Origin: Empedobacter tilapiae
GTDB lineage: Bacteria > Bacteroidota > Bacteroidia > Flavobacteriales > Weeksellaceae
Assembly (NCBI RefSeq): GCF_004785645.1
Contig: NZ_SRPE01000006.1
Location: 62,001-126,000, forward strand
Direction of reading: 5' to 3'
DNA length: 64,000 nucleotides
Part shown: one piece after another, positions 56,144-64,000 of the stretch
Layout: every line of letters begins with the position of its first letter
How positions within the stretch are numbered: the stretch's first letter is position 1
Program-made: the position numbers and the translations under genes
Notes under the pieces: model-generated
Seen by the model: the letters and a program-made list of their open reading frames with translations, nothing else
Told to the model about the DNA's origin: nothing
Databases searched by the model: none

Positions 56144-57046
56144 ATGATTATTACTGTATTTACTCCTTCTTATAATAGAGAAAAATTTTTACCAAAACTA
56201 TATTCATCTTTATTGAGACAAACATTTAAAGATTTTGAATGGGTTATTGTTGATGATGGAAGTTCAGATAACACAACTGAATTGGTGAATAGATGGAAGG
56301 AAGAAGGTTTTATTAAAATCAAATATTTCAAAAAAAATAATGGGGGAAAACATAGAGCGATTAATAAAGGATTAGAGTTAGCGAGTGGAGAACTTTTCTT
56401 TATAGTTGATAGTGATGATTATTTGACAGATAATGCACTAGAAATTGTTTGTAAATATTATGAACCTATTAAGAATAATGATAATATTATTGGAGTAACA
56501 GGGTTTAGAGCATATTCTGATGGAAGTTTCATTGGAGGGCGAAGATTTCCTAATGAAATTACTGATTCTAATCTAATAGAGAGAAGAACTAAATATGGGG
56601 TGACTGCTGACTTAGCTCATGTGATTAAAACACACATATTTAGAAAATTCTTATTTCCAGATATTTCTGGTGAAAATTTCGTTGCAGAATCAATTGTTTG
56701 GAACAGAATGAGTATTGATTATAAGATGAGATACTTTAATGAAGCAATTTATATAGGAGAATATTTAGAAGAAGGGCTGTCTAGTAATAGTATTAGAAAT
56801 AGAATAAAAAATAATAAATATGCGTCTTTACTTTACTCTGAATTAGTAAATAATCCAAATGTTGTTTTTAAATTAAAAGTAAAATCTATTATTAATTATT
56901 GGAGATTTGCTCTATGTAATGATAAGTCCATTTTTGAGAATTTGAAATTTGTAAAAAACTATTTTTTGGCGATTCTATTATTTCCAATAGGATATGTATA
57001 CTATTTAAAAGATAAAAAATATAATGATGTCAAAATTAATAGATAA
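56144..57046 (+). CDS. Family 2 glycosyltransferase
   Basis: 300 aa. VFTPSYNREKFLPKLYSSLL, WVIVDDGSSDNT, NGGKHRAINKGLELA and the DxD motif VDSDDYLTDNA are clear GT2/GT-A features. The C-terminal quarter contains one hydrophobic stretch, so membrane association is likely. Acts in the cytoplasm on the lipid-linked repeat. Donor and acceptor unknown. Confidence 0.88.
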   Translation: MIITVFTPSYNREKFLPKLYSSLLRQTFKDFEWVIVDDGSSDNTTELVNRWKEEGFIKIKYFKKNNGGKHRAINKGLELASGELFFIVDSDDYLTDNALEIVCKYYEPIKNNDNIIGVTGFRAYSDGSFIGGRRFPNEITDSNLIERRTKYGVTADLAHVIKTHIFRKFLFPDISGENFVAESIVWNRMSIDYKMRYFNEAIYIGEYLEEGLSSNSIRNRIKNNKYASLLYSELVNNPNVVFKLKVKSIINYWRFALCNDKSIFENLKFVKNYFLAILLFPIGYVYYLKDKKYNDVKINR

Positions 57047-57621
57047 TGGAAAGTAATTCAGGTAGAAATAAATTTAAAAAAATAAAGCACATAATATCTT
57101 TAATTAGTATGTTTTTTGGGCTCTTTGGAAAAGGGTTTAATAAATTTTTATTAAAATTTTTGAGAAATACAAATGGAAATATAGGATTGTTACTAAGGTA
57201 TGTAGTATTAAAAAATTTATGTAAAAGTTTAGGAGATAACGTATCTATACAGCCAGGAGTATTTATCTTTAATCCAGATAAAATTTCGATAGGGAATAAT
57301 GTTAGTATTCATCCTATGTGTTATATAGAAGGAGCTGGTGAAATAGAAATAGGAAATGATGTTTCTATAGCACATGCTTCGACATTAATTTCAACTAATC
57401 ATCAATGGAATGATTTAGAAAAACCTATAAAGTACAATAAAGAAACATTCGGAAAAATTGTAATTAATGATGATGTTTGGATTGGTTGTGGAGTTAGAGT
57501 ACTTTCCGATGTTACAATTGGCAGTAGATCAATTATAGCAGCAGGTGCGGTAGTTAATAGAAATGTAGAAAATAATTCAATATATGGAGGAGTTCCAGCA
57601 AAAAAAATTAAAGAGATCTAA
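57046..57621 (+). CDS. Hexapeptide-repeat O-acetyltransferase
   Basis: 191 aa. After a basic N-terminal part, left-handed beta-helix hexapeptides run from about residue 65 (VSIQPGVFIFNPDKISIGNN, IGNDVSIAHAS, STNHQW with a likely catalytic His, IVINDDVWIGCGVRV, AAGAVV, YGGVPAKKIKEI). Related to WcaF/maltose acetyltransferase types. Expected to O-acetylate the locus 2 glycan or a precursor sugar. Its last 38 bp overlap the following gene in another frame. Confidence 0.85.
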   Translation: MESNSGRNKFKKIKHIISLISMFFGLFGKGFNKFLLKFLRNTNGNIGLLLRYVVLKNLCKSLGDNVSIQPGVFIFNPDKISIGNNVSIHPMCYIEGAGEIEIGNDVSIAHASTLISTNHQWNDLEKPIKYNKETFGKIVINDDVWIGCGVRVLSDVTIGSRSIIAAGAVVNRNVENNSIYGGVPAKKIKEI

Positions 57622-58735
57622 TTTAATATTGATAATGTGTCTTTTTATTCCCGTTCTAGGATACAGTCAATTACAAAAGAAAGGATTGAAAACTCCTTTT
57701 GAGTCTCCTGTAGCATTTTCAACATTTAATTCAGAGGGATTTTATAAAATAGAAGAATTCTTACCAAAGGGATATGTTAAAAATGCATCTGTAGATTATA
57801 CATCTTATATTCAAAACTGTTTGGATAATAATAAAAAAATTATACTTCCAGATTTTCCTGTTTTGATAACAGGAATTTACCCACCATCTAATAGTATAAT
57901 TTATTTTCAGAAAAACTCTAAGCTTGTTTTGGAACCAACTTCTAAAGAAACATATCATATCATTGGTTTACATGGTGTTGAAAATGTGAAAATTTATAAT
58001 GCGAATTTATATGGAGATAGAGATCAGCATAAAGGGACTAAAGGAGAATGGGGTTTTGGAATAGACATTAGAAAATCGTCAAATATTATTATTGAAAATA
58101 GTCATATTGAGAATACTTGGGGCGATGGAATAAATATTACAGAATCTTCTATAGGATTAGTCATAAATAAAAAATCAAACATTAATACAAATAATATAAG
58201 TATTAACAATATATATATAAATAATGTTAGAAGAAATGGGATTTCTATAACAGGAGGAACAAATGTATCTGTAACAAATGCTAATATCAATAACGTTTAT
58301 GGAACAATGCCTCAATCTGGTATAGATATAGAAGGTTATGGAAATTCAACTTTAAAAAATATTTTATTAAATAATATTAATATAAACAATGCTCATATAG
58401 GAATAGATTTTCATTTGGCAGCTTTTTCTAAAAAAGATAACGAAAAATCAGTTGATGTAACTATTAATAAATTAAAAGTATATAATTCTAATTATGGTGT
58501 CTACATAGCAGGATTTAAAGATCAAAAGAACAGTTGGAAGATAACAGGGAGTTTTTCATTATCAAACTTTGAGACAAATAATGTTACAAAACCATTTGGT
58601 AAAGTAAAAACTTTCAACAAATATCCTAAAGTGACTATCAGTAATTATAATTTCATAAAACAAGGTAAATCATTTAGAAATAATGAAAAACTATTATTAG
58701 AAAATGTTCAAGATATTTCAGGACTAAAATATTAA
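57584..58735 (+). CDS. Secreted right-handed beta-helix protein (pectate-lyase-like)
   Basis: 383 aa. A signal peptide core LILIMCLFIPVLGYSQ at about residues 14-29, then repeated short strands with asparagine ladders (IIIENSHIENTWGDGINI, NISINNIYINNVRRNGI, VTNANINNVYG, NNININNAHIGIDF), the pattern of the pectin-lyase fold. Such proteins are lyases, hydrolases, epimerases or tail-spike-like binders of acidic polysaccharides; catalytic residues cannot be assigned here. The ATG at 57584 gives a long N-region overlapping the previous gene by 38 bp; a later TTG (57629) or ATG (57635) is possible. Being inside the capsule operon, it probably acts on the glycan in the periplasm. Confidence 0.8.
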   Translation: MEEFQQKKLKRSNLILIMCLFIPVLGYSQLQKKGLKTPFESPVAFSTFNSEGFYKIEEFLPKGYVKNASVDYTSYIQNCLDNNKKIILPDFPVLITGIYPPSNSIIYFQKNSKLVLEPTSKETYHIIGLHGVENVKIYNANLYGDRDQHKGTKGEWGFGIDIRKSSNIIIENSHIENTWGDGINITESSIGLVINKKSNINTNNISINNIYINNVRRNGISITGGTNVSVTNANINNVYGTMPQSGIDIEGYGNSTLKNILLNNININNAHIGIDFHLAAFSKKDNEKSVDVTINKLKVYNSNYGVYIAGFKDQKNSWKITGSFSLSNFETNNVTKPFGKVKTFNKYPKVTISNYNFIKQGKSFRNNEKLLLENVQDISGLKY

Positions 58736-58736
58736 A

Positions 58737-59894
58737 ATGTCAAAAATAATAAGAATCACAACCATTCCACTTTCTCTTAAAGTATTATTACGAGGACAGC
58801 TAAAATTTATGTCCAATCATTTTGAAGTAATTGGAATCTCTTCCAGTGACGAAGAGTTGGAAGAAGTGAAAAATGATGAAGGAATAGCGGTGATACCAAT
58901 TGAAATGTCTCGTAAAATAACACCTGTTCAAGACATTAAATCTTTAATAAAAACATATAAATATTTAAAAAAAGAACAACCGCAAATTGTACACACGCAT
59001 ACCCCAAAAGCAGGTATTGTTGGAATGTTAGCTGCAAAATTGGCAGGAGTACCCATTCGTCTGCATACAGTTGCAGGTTTGCCTTTAATGGAAGCAGTAG
59101 GAGTTAAAAGAAAAGTATTAGATTTTGTTGAAAAGTTAACCTATTCATCAGCAACCAAAGTTTATCCTAACTCAAAAGGATTGTATGATTTTATTTTACA
59201 AAATAGTTATACATCAGCTGATAAATTAAAAGTTATTGGAGAAGGTTCTTCAAATGGAATTGATACTTCTTTTTTTTCTAGACAACAAATTTCAGAAGAA
59301 AAACAAGCTCAATTGAAAATAAAATTACAGATTCAGCCTACTGATTTTGTCTTTGTTTTTGTAGGGCGTTTAGTAGGAGACAAAGGAATCAATGAGTTGA
59401 TAAAAGCGTTCTCTAAACTAAATAAACAAAATGTAAAACTTTTGTTGGTAGGACCTTTAGAAAGTGAACTTGATCCTTTGCAGGACGAAACACTTAAAGA
59501 AATAGAGATCAATCCAGCTATTCTAACAGTTGGTTTCCAAAAAGATGTTCGTCCATATTTTGCTATTTCTCATGCACTTGTATTTCCTAGTTATCGCGAA
59601 GGATTTCCCAATGTAGTTATGCAAGCAGGAGCAATGGAATTGCCAAGTATCGTTTCTGATATTAATGGATGCAATGAAATTATAATTGAAGGTAGAAATG
59701 GAACAATCATACCAGTTAAAAGTTCAGACGTTATATTAATAGCTATGCAAAAAATGATTGATGATAAAGATTTTTATCATGAATTAAAGAAAAATGCGAG
59801 GCCAATGATTCAGGCACGTTATGAACAATCAGTAGTTTGGAATGCACTTTTAGCTGAGTATAATCAATTAATTAGTAAGCTACCAAATAAATAA
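58737..59894 (+). CDS. GT4 glycosyltransferase (PglA/EpsD-like)
   Basis: 385 aa. [19 protein letters not shown] at the N-terminus and [21 protein letters not shown] are typical of GT4 enzymes that add the second sugar to a PglC product; the donor domain has [22 protein letters not shown]-equivalent [21 protein letters not shown] and ends near LLAEYNQL. Codon use and composition return here toward the operon's first half. Directly before the initiating transferase, as in many Bacteroidota capsule loci. Confidence 0.88.
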   Translation: MSKIIRITTIPLSLKVLLRGQLKFMSNHFEVIGISSSDEELEEVKNDEGIAVIPIEMSRKITPVQDIKSLIKTYKYLKKEQPQIVHTHTPKAGIVGMLAAKLAGVPIRLHTVAGLPLMEAVGVKRKVLDFVEKLTYSSATKVYPNSKGLYDFILQNSYTSADKLKVIGEGSSNGIDTSFFSRQQISEEKQAQLKIKLQIQPTDFVFVFVGRLVGDKGINELIKAFSKLNKQNVKLLLVGPLESELDPLQDETLKEIEINPAILTVGFQKDVRPYFAISHALVFPSYREGFPNVVMQAGAMELPSIVSDINGCNEIIIEGRNGTIIPVKSSDVILIAMQKMIDDKDFYHELKKNARPMIQARYEQSVVWNALLAEYNQLISKLPNK

Positions 59895-59904
59895 ATTTAA
59901 TATC

Positions 59905-60510
59905 ATGTATCAAAATTATATTAAGCGCTTTTTCGATTTCATTATTGCTTTAACAGGGTTAATCATTCTTTCTCCAATATTTATATTTGTGATGATTGGA
60001 TTATATTTTGCAAATCAAGGAAAGCCTTTTTTCTTTCAGGCTCGTCCAGGATTGAATGAAAAAATTTTTAAAATCATCAAGTTTAAAACGATGAATGATA
60101 AAAAAGATAAAGATGGGAACTTATTACCAGATGCAGATCGTTTAACACCAATTGGAGCATTTGTTCGTAAAACTTCGTTGGATGAAATTCCTCAATTAAT
60201 TAATGTTCTAAAAGGAGATATGTCGTTAATAGGACCACGTCCTTTATTACCACAATATTTACCTTTGTATAACGAAACTCAAAAAAGAAGGCATCATGTA
60301 CGTCCAGGGATTACAGGTTGGGCACAAGTAAATGGTAGAAATGCCATTTCTTGGACAAAGAAATTTGAATTGGATGTTTGGTATGTCGATCATATTTCAT
60401 TTAAAACTGATTTGAATGTGTTTTTAACAACGTTTAAAAAAGTATTTAAATCTGAAGGAATTTCAGCCGATGGGCATGTAACAATAGAACCTTTTAACGG
60501 AAATAATTAA
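59905..60510 (+). CDS. Initiating phosphoglycosyl transferase, PglC-like (monotopic)
   Basis: 201 aa: only one N-terminal membrane-inserted hairpin helix (about residues 9-32) and the catalytic domain. [37 protein letters not shown] with the catalytic Asp-Glu, [15 protein letters not shown] and [19 protein letters not shown] are present. It transfers a sugar-1-phosphate, in PglC relatives an N-acetylated amino sugar, to undecaprenyl phosphate, starting the locus 2 repeat. Distinct from the polytopic enzyme at 4062. Confidence 0.92.
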   Translation: MYQNYIKRFFDFIIALTGLIILSPIFIFVMIGLYFANQGKPFFFQARPGLNEKIFKIIKFKTMNDKKDKDGNLLPDADRLTPIGAFVRKTSLDEIPQLINVLKGDMSLIGPRPLLPQYLPLYNETQKRRHHVRPGITGWAQVNGRNAISWTKKFELDVWYVDHISFKTDLNVFLTTFKKVFKSEGISADGHVTIEPFNGNN

Positions 60511-60513
60511 GAC

Positions 60514-61110
60514 ATGTATTTATACGGAGCAAGCGGACATGGAAAAGTAATTGTAGAAATTGCAGAAGAAAATAATATTAATATTGAAGGATTTCTTGAC
60601 GAAGATTTATCTAAGAACCAATTATTGAACTATCCAATAATAAATGAACTGCCAGATAAAAATATTGAAGTAGTTATCTCAATAGGTAATAACCAAGTGC
60701 GAAAAAAAATTGCAGAAGAAAATACTCAATTTTCTTACCTTATTTTAATTCATCCAAAAGCTGTAATTTCTAAAAGAGCTACAATAAAAGAAGGAACAGT
60801 AATAATGACTGGCGTTTCTATTAATTCCGAAGTAAAGATTGGAAAACACTGTATAATCAATACAAATGCTTCCATAGATCATGATTGTATTATCGACGAT
60901 TTTGCACATATTTCCCCAAATGTAGCATTAGCGGGTAATGTTGAGGTAGGAGAAGGAACACATGTAGGAATAGGAGCTTGCGTTATACAAGGTGTTAGAA
61001 TTGGCAAATGGTGTACAATCGGTGCAGGAGCTGTCATTATAAAGGATATTCCAGATTATGCAGTTGCAGTAGGAAATCCTGCTAAGATTTTAAAATATAA
61101 TAACATATAA
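60514..61110 (+). CDS. PglD/NeuD-like sugar acetyltransferase
   Basis: 198 aa. The N-terminal sugar-binding Rossmann part (YGASGHGKVIVEIAEEN) precedes a left-handed beta-helix with NTNASIDHDCII, carrying the catalytic His, GVRIGKWCTIGAGAVIIKDI and VGNPAKIL. PglD N-acetylates a UDP-4-amino sugar. The aminotransferase (PglE-like) and dehydratase (PglF-like) that would make that substrate are not in the operon. Last gene before the long terminator. Confidence 0.88.
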   Translation: MYLYGASGHGKVIVEIAEENNINIEGFLDEDLSKNQLLNYPIINELPDKNIEVVISIGNNQVRKKIAEENTQFSYLILIHPKAVISKRATIKEGTVIMTGVSINSEVKIGKHCIINTNASIDHDCIIDDFAHISPNVALAGNVEVGEGTHVGIGACVIQGVRIGKWCTIGAGAVIIKDIPDYAVAVGNPAKILKYNNI

Positions 61111-61151
61111 AAAACAAAAAGAGTAATTTACAATTACTCTTTTTGTTTTTT
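61109..61151. terminator. Terminator at the end of the capsule operon, 20-bp stem
   Basis: A perfect 20-bp inverted repeat with a 3-nt loop: AAAAAACAAAAAGAGTAATT and its complement (61132-61151). The 5' arm starts in the last bases of the acetyltransferase stop codon. Strong on the plus strand, with more T following. Confidence 0.88.
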
Positions 61152-61332
61152 TAATAGTCAATAAACTTTGTGTAAAAGATATTTAAGTTTTTTTGACTTA
61201 GCAATAAGATGAGATTCATTTAGATAAAATTAATTCTAATTATATTCTTAAAGGATTTTTAATTAACATTAAAAACAGAATTTGTTAAAGATATCTTAAA
61301 TTTTAATTAACCTCTTATTGTGTGCTGTATAA

Positions 61333-61340
61333 TAATTTTG
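61333..61340 (+). promoter_or_regulatory. Putative -7 box for the TonB-dependent receptor
   Basis: TAATTTTG, matching TAnnTTTG, 18 bp before the ATG at 61359. The 248-bp gap between terminator and ATG shows no gene; it is AT-rich and otherwise featureless. Confidence 0.5.
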
Positions 61341-61358
61341 GGCTTCAAATAAACATAC

Positions 61359-64000
61359 ATGAAACTCAATTTATTTCAATTATCAGCAGTAGTCTTCACA
61401 ATAGGAGCTTCAACAGTTGCCTATGGACAAGGTGATTTGGCGGGAATATCCGGTAAAATTACCGATAGTGAGGGTTTTGACTTATCACAAGTAACAGTTA
61501 TCGTAAAAAACGAATCGACAGGTTTTACAACTTCCACTAAAACAAATGAAAAAGGAGAATATAATTTAAAACAATTACCCTTGGGATCTCCTTATACGAT
61601 TACATTTATTTCGGATGAACATGGCGAAGAAATTTTAAAAGGATATAGTTTAAATCAAGGAGATTTAATTTGGGTGCCTTTTAAATTTTCTAGTGGAAAC
61701 ACAACAGATTTAAAAGAAGTAATTGTTAGTGGACAAACATTAAAGAGTTCAATAAAACAAGTAGGAGCTTCAACTTCAGTTTCGGCAAAAGATTTGCAAA
61801 CATTACCTGTAAACGGACGTAACTTTACTTCGTTAATAGACCTATCTCCTTTAAGTAATGGTTCGAGTATTGGAGGACAATTAGCATCTTCAGTAGATTA
61901 TACGATAGACGGAATGTCTAATAGAGGAACAATAGCTGGAGGTTCTACCTCATCATCTTATTCAATATCAATGGAAGCTATCCGAGAATTTAAAGTAGTA
62001 ACCAATGAATATGATGTTACGAATGGGCGTGCTGGAGGTGGAACTATTAGTACAGTTACTAAGTCAGGAACTAATAAATTAGAAGGAAGTGCCTTTCTTT
62101 ATGGACGTGCCGATTGGCTATCGAGTCCATACGACATTCGTGGAAACAAAAGAGACAACGAATTCTCTACATATCAATATGGATTTTCTTTAGGTGGACC
62201 AATAAAGAAAGATAAAGCTCATTTCTTTGTTGCTTGGGATAGACAGGTAGATAAACGCCCTTTATTTATTGCGAATATTAATAACCCAAGTGATGAAGCT
62301 CTGTATAACGTAACGCAATCAACACTAGATCAATTTTTATCTATTGCACGAGAAAAATATGGTGTATCTAATAATCCTCAATTTGGGTCATTTGATAAAA
62401 ATAAAGATACAAATGCTGCATTTTTACGCATTGATTGGCAATTAAATGCTCGAAACTTATTGACATTACGTAACAATTTTGTTCATGAAAAAGATAAACT
62501 TTCTGAAGGAGATAATACATCAATTAACATGTATGAATCTTATATTGATAGAAAAAAAACAGATAATAGTTTGATGTTATCGTTAAGAACTGATTTTAAT
62601 AATGATATTACAAACGAATTAAAAGTTCAACACTTTGTTGAGCATCAGAATATTATTCCATCAAGTGAATTGCCTAGTCAATCTATTCCACGTGCAATTG
62701 TGGAAAGTATAGGATCTCAAATAGGAGAAAAAACACAATATACGAATATACAATTAGGAGGTCAACGATTTTCACCTGAATGGTTCAAAGGGAATGTTAT
62801 ACAATTGGTTGATAATGTATATATTAATAAAAATAATATTAAATATACTCTAGGAGGAGATTTTTCTTACTATCATATGAAAAATGTATATGGAAGTGAA
62901 ATGAATGGTCGATTCTATTTTACAGGAATGGATAATTTCAAAAATATGACTCCATATCGTTATGCGCGAGAAATTCGACTAACAGATGATCCATCTACAA
63001 CGATTAATCAATTAACATCTGCTGTTTATGGACAATTAGAGACAGAAATTCTTCCTGGTTTAGATTTAATGGCTGGAATTCGTTTTGAGAATATGCAATA
63101 TCTGAATGCAGCGAATTACAATGAGGTTGCGGATAAAAAATTAGGAGTAAGAACAGATAATAAAATTAATACATGGCAACTTCAACCACGTTTCCAATTA
63201 ACATGGGATATTAGTCAGAATAGAAAAGATTTTGTGAAATTTGGAGGAGGTATTTTTGGCTCTTCATTAAATCCATACTCAATGATTAACAACATGTTGT
63301 TTGATGGAACAAAAGTAGCAGCAGTAGATATAGTAGGAGATTTAGTTCCTACTCCAGATTTTATTGATTATAGACAAAATCCAAATCATGCTCCAGGAAG
63401 AGATCTTTTCGATAATCCTGCGATAGAGAAACTAATCACGATTAATGCAAATAGTAAAGATGCTAAAGTGCCTACTGTTTACAAATTAAACGCATCTTAT
63501 AATCACTTTTTTAGTGATCGATTGAGAGTTGGAATTAGTGCTTATGCCAACTGGGCAAGAAATAATTATATGTATGTTGATCGAAATATGGTAGACGAAC
63601 CTTATTTCAGAATAAAAGAAGAAGCTAATCGAGGAGTTTATGTACCTGCGTCAACAATTAACCCTACAAATGGAGCTGCCAATTGGGTTAATGGACGTAA
63701 AACAAATGAATTAGGTCGTGTTTTAGAACTAATTAGTGATGGTAAAAAAGATCAATATGCAATTGTGTTAGATGGAACATATCGTTATTTTAAAGATGGG
63801 CAAATTTCTGTTTCATATACATGGAATGATTCAAAAGATAATACCTCTTATAATGGAAATGTAGCTAACACAGCAACTCTAAGTTTAATGGTTGCGGAAG
63901 ATCCAAGAAATTTAAGTAAAATGAATTATTCAGATACACATTTTCGTCACAAGTTAGTTGTTTATGGACAATCTCCAACTTTTTGGGGAATGACTGCAGG
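61359..64000 (+). CDS. Oar-like TonB-dependent outer-membrane receptor, C-terminus cut by window edge
   Basis: About 880 codons are visible and the frame is open to the end. A signal peptide ends near VAYGQ (residue 24); residues 28-120 form a carboxypeptidase-regulatory-like domain (ISGKITDSEG, TKTNEKGEYNLKQLPLG); then a plug domain (LQTLPVNGRNFTSLIDLSPL, YTIDGMSNRG, GRAGGGTISTVTKSGTN) and the start of the beta-barrel (GFSLGGPIKKDKAHFFVAWD). The NGRNFTSLI plug and the KSGTNKLEGSAF stretch are characteristic of the Oar/OmpA-like group rather than SusC. No substrate can be assigned. Starts a new transcription unit after the capsule operon. Confidence 0.92.
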   Translation, partial: MKLNLFQLSAVVFTIGASTVAYGQGDLAGISGKITDSEGFDLSQVTVIVKNESTGFTTSTKTNEKGEYNLKQLPLGSPYTITFISDEHGEEILKGYSLNQGDLIWVPFKFSSGNTTDLKEVIVSGQTLKSSIKQVGASTSVSAKDLQTLPVNGRNFTSLIDLSPLSNGSSIGGQLASSVDYTIDGMSNRGTIAGGSTSSSYSISMEAIREFKVVTNEYDVTNGRAGGGTISTVTKSGTNKLEGSAFLYGRADWLSSPYDIRGNKRDNEFSTYQYGFSLGGPIKKDKAHFFVAWDRQVDKRPLFIANINNPSDEALYNVTQSTLDQFLSIAREKYGVSNNPQFGSFDKNKDTNAAFLRIDWQLNARNLLTLRNNFVHEKDKLSEGDNTSINMYESYIDRKKTDNSLMLSLRTDFNNDITNELKVQHFVEHQNIIPSSELPSQSIPRAIVESIGSQIGEKTQYTNIQLGGQRFSPEWFKGNVIQLVDNVYINKNNIKYTLGGDFSYYHMKNVYGSEMNGRFYFTGMDNFKNMTPYRYAREIRLTDDPSTTINQLTSAVYGQLETEILPGLDLMAGIRFENMQYLNAANYNEVADKKLGVRTDNKINTWQLQPRFQLTWDISQNRKDFVKFGGGIFGSSLNPYSMINNMLFDGTKVAAVDIVGDLVPTPDFIDYRQNPNHAPGRDLFDNPAIEKLITINANSKDAKVPTVYKLNASYNHFFSDRLRVGISAYANWARNNYMYVDRNMVDEPYFRIKEEANRGVYVPASTINPTNGAANWVNGRKTNELGRVLELISDGKKDQYAIVLDGTYRYFKDGQISVSYTWNDSKDNTSYNGNVANTATLSLMVAEDPRNLSKMNYSDTHFRHKLVVYGQSPTFWGMTA

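Noticed and set aside
44158-61110. Prophage or mobile island
   Set aside because: No integrase, transposase, phage structural gene, att-like repeat or tRNA gene is visible; all genes fit glycan synthesis.

Overview
The window is about 64 kb of AT-rich chromosome from a member of the Bacteroidota, most likely class Flavobacteriia (a Weeksellaceae-like genus such as Empedobacter is my inference, not proven). Supporting signs are a fused MurF-alanine racemase, a type IX secretion (T9SS) metalloprotease with GEVED and C-terminal sorting domains, an Oar-type TonB-dependent receptor, promoter -7 boxes of the form TAnnTTTG, near absence of Shine-Dalgarno motifs, and conserved flavobacterial neighbourhoods (panD-panC-short GT5 protein-DUF4270-glmS and acpP-fabF-rnc-IPExxxVDY-pyk). 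I found no tRNA, rRNA, CRISPR array, insertion sequence or prophage gene.

Layout. 1-2261 (minus): murF-alr (cut by the left edge) and tdk. 2262-3386: an almost gene-free stretch holding a perfect palindrome and a decayed histidine kinase/response regulator pair with several frameshifts. 3459-4034: a lipoprotein of unknown role. 4062-15645: polysaccharide locus 1. A polytopic initiating sugar transferase lies on the plus strand and converges on an eight-gene minus-strand operon: Wzz-like, Wzx, Wzy-like, two GT4 enzymes, an ALG5-like GT2, a DUF6311-like GT-C protein and a WaaL/Wzy-like protein. 15795-26971: housekeeping and small membrane proteins (DUF6341/DUF6427-like, lpxH, queD, comF, SbsA-Ig lipoprotein, DUF2752, CCC-motif protein, radA, two tandem secreted paralogues, a flippase-like membrane protein, panD, panC). 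27090-40358: mainly plus-strand core genes (GT5-like, DUF4270, glmS, ribE, NtrY-like kinase, trmN6, acpP, fabF, rnc, IPExxxVDY, pyk), with pckA on the minus strand. 40435-43829 (minus): the T9SS metalloprotease and a small protein with a sorting-tail-like C-terminus.

44158-61110: polysaccharide locus 2. After manC and a terminator, a perfect -7 box (45221) starts a long, tightly packed plus-strand operon. It holds nucleotide-sugar genes (cytidylyltransferase, UDP-glucuronate 4-epimerase-like, rfbC, rfbA, WbpP-like 4-epimerase, WbpO/TviB-like dehydrogenase, wecB), then a Wzx flippase, pyruvyltransferase, glycosyltransferases, an EpsG-type polymerase, an acetyltransferase, a secreted beta-helix protein, and a PglA/PglC/PglD-like tail, ending in a terminator with a 20-bp stem. 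61359-64000: an Oar-like TonB-dependent receptor, cut by the right edge.

Together the window holds two separate Wzx/Wzy-type glycan systems, each with its own initiating transferase, flippase and polymerase. Locus 1 has no sugar-nucleotide genes and must use precursors made elsewhere, perhaps partly by locus 2. Locus 2 is predicted to build an acidic polymer from UDP-HexNAc, uronic and HexNAcA sugars, with possible pyruvate and acetyl decoration. No wholly new system is evident. The items most worth a second look are the ALG5-like/DUF6311 pair, the secreted beta-helix protein inside the capsule operon, the repeated ACTACCC motif upstream of the protease, the short GT5 protein lacking its substrate motif, and the eroded two-component system.
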